A DNA stretch of 5,874 nucleotides from Opitutia bacterium (GTDB taxonomy: Bacteria; Verrucomicrobiota; Verrucomicrobiia; Opitutales; Opitutaceae). Under the pieces are notes generated by a model that was given only the letters and a program-made list of their open reading frames with translations, made no database searches and was not told where the DNA came from. The stretch spans positions 1-5,874 of the forward strand of contig PMKA01000422.1 in the NCBI GenBank assembly GCA_003157575.1. Reading direction: 5' to 3'. Position 1 is the stretch's first letter. Each line of letters opens with the position of its first letter. Below are positions 5,361 to 5,874 of the stretch, one piece after another. The position numbers were made by a program, and so were the translations under genes.

Positions 5361-5874
5361 TTATTGGAGGCGGGCGGCGGCGACCTCCGCTTTTGCCCCG
5401 GCCAGATCATGAAGGAACGCCGGATTCTTCAGCATTTCGGCCACGATCGCCCTGCCCAGGACTCGTCCCGTCAAGATGTCGCTCGGGTAGTGGACGCCTG
5501 CAACGATGCGATTCCATCCGATGTCTCGTCCGAAGCTGAGGAGTGCATCGCGGTGGGCGGGCAACAGCTCGGCGAGCACCAGCGCAAAAACGGTGGCGCG
5601 CGTGGAGTGTCCGCTCGGGTAGCTGTAACTCGTTTCCCTGGTCAACGGTGCGATGGTTGGGTCGACAATGTAGGGGCGGGCCCGCTGGAAATAGGATTTC
5701 CCGACGCCGGTGACCGTGCGGGTGTCGGAATCGATCCGGCTGAAGAACGCCTCGGTGGTTGGAAACCGACCGGGCTGGAACCATGGGCCGATGGAAGGGG
5801 CGAAACTGAAGATGCTCAGCTGATCCTCGGCAGCGGCTTCCGCGGCCTGTCCGGGCGTGCGCCCCGTGCTCGCC
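5361..5874 (-). CDS. PAP2-family class A acid phosphatase-like protein (N-terminus beyond right edge)
   Basis: The frame runs from the right edge to a TAA at 5361, giving 170 C-terminal residues. It carries the full three-part signature of the PAP2/class A acid phosphatase superfamily: K59-x6-R66-P67 (KSYFQRARP), P86-S87-G88-H89 (SYPSGHSTRA), and R122-x5-H128-x3-D132 (NRIVAGVHYPSD); numbers are for this fragment. In this family H128 is the nucleophile that forms the phospho-histidine, H89 is the proton donor, and the other residues bind phosphate. The residues upstream (FPTTEAFFSRIDSDTRTV) and the motif spacing resemble periplasmic non-specific acid phosphatases (PhoN-like) more than membrane-embedded lipid phosphatases; no membrane helices are seen. 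A signal peptide would be expected in the missing N-terminus. The gene converges on the ABC operon and shows no link to it. Family confidence is high; the substrate is unknown. Confidence 0.93.
   Translation of the reverse strand, partial: ASTGRTPGQAAEAAAEDQLSIFSFAPSIGPWFQPGRFPTTEAFFSRIDSDTRTVTGVGKSYFQRARPYIVDPTIAPLTRETSYSYPSGHSTRATVFALVLAELLPAHRDALLSFGRDIGWNRIVAGVHYPSDILTGRVLGRAIVAEMLKNPAFLHDLAGAKAEVAAARLQ

Noticed and set aside
5225..5539. Plus-strand frame after the TPR-like gene, containing MSDLPAEIYRIYASVL at about 5303
   Set aside because: A short part looks protein-like, but it soon turns into the antisense of the phosphatase gene, has no clear ribosome-binding site and matches no family. 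A decayed remnant cannot be excluded.

Overview
The window is a GC-rich bacterial chromosome segment that most resembles Verrucomicrobiota, perhaps an Opitutae-type genome. This is an inference from protein style: a secreted NHL propeller with many 'DGxGTAARF..P' linkers, weak or missing Shine-Dalgarno sites on several genes, and the ABC ATPase/permease/anchored-helical-protein layout. No rRNA, tRNA, mobile element, CRISPR array or replication origin was seen.

Layout from left to right. (1) 1-1161, minus: a secreted NHL-repeat beta-propeller whose C-terminus lies beyond the left edge. (2) 1162-1469: a spacer of about 300 bases whose one notable element is a near-perfect 30-bp inverted repeat at 1301-1330. 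(3) 1470-2156, minus: a 228-residue protein of unknown function. (4) 2157-2448: a divergent intergenic region that should carry the promoters for genes on both sides. (5) 2449-5228, plus: a compact four-gene operon encoding acylphosphatase, ABC-2-type ATPase, six-helix permease, and a membrane-anchored TPR-like helical protein. (6) 5229-5360: a short spacer between convergent genes. (7) 5361-5874, minus: the C-terminal part of a class A acid phosphatase-like PAP2 protein, whose start lies beyond the right edge.

The operon is the centre of the window. The acylphosphatase stop codon overlaps the ribosome-binding site of the ATPase gene. The ATPase stop overlaps the permease start as ATGA. The permease end overlaps the start of the last gene by 11 bases. 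This arrangement predicts co-transcription and translational coupling. The ATPase and permease should form one ABC-2-type transporter, with the last protein as a likely membrane-bound partner; its substrate cannot be read from the sequence. The acylphosphatase may be a functional partner or a housekeeping gene sharing the promoter.

No clearly new defence or mobile system was found. The best candidates for new biology are the ATPase/permease/anchored-helical-protein module and the unknown 228-residue protein.
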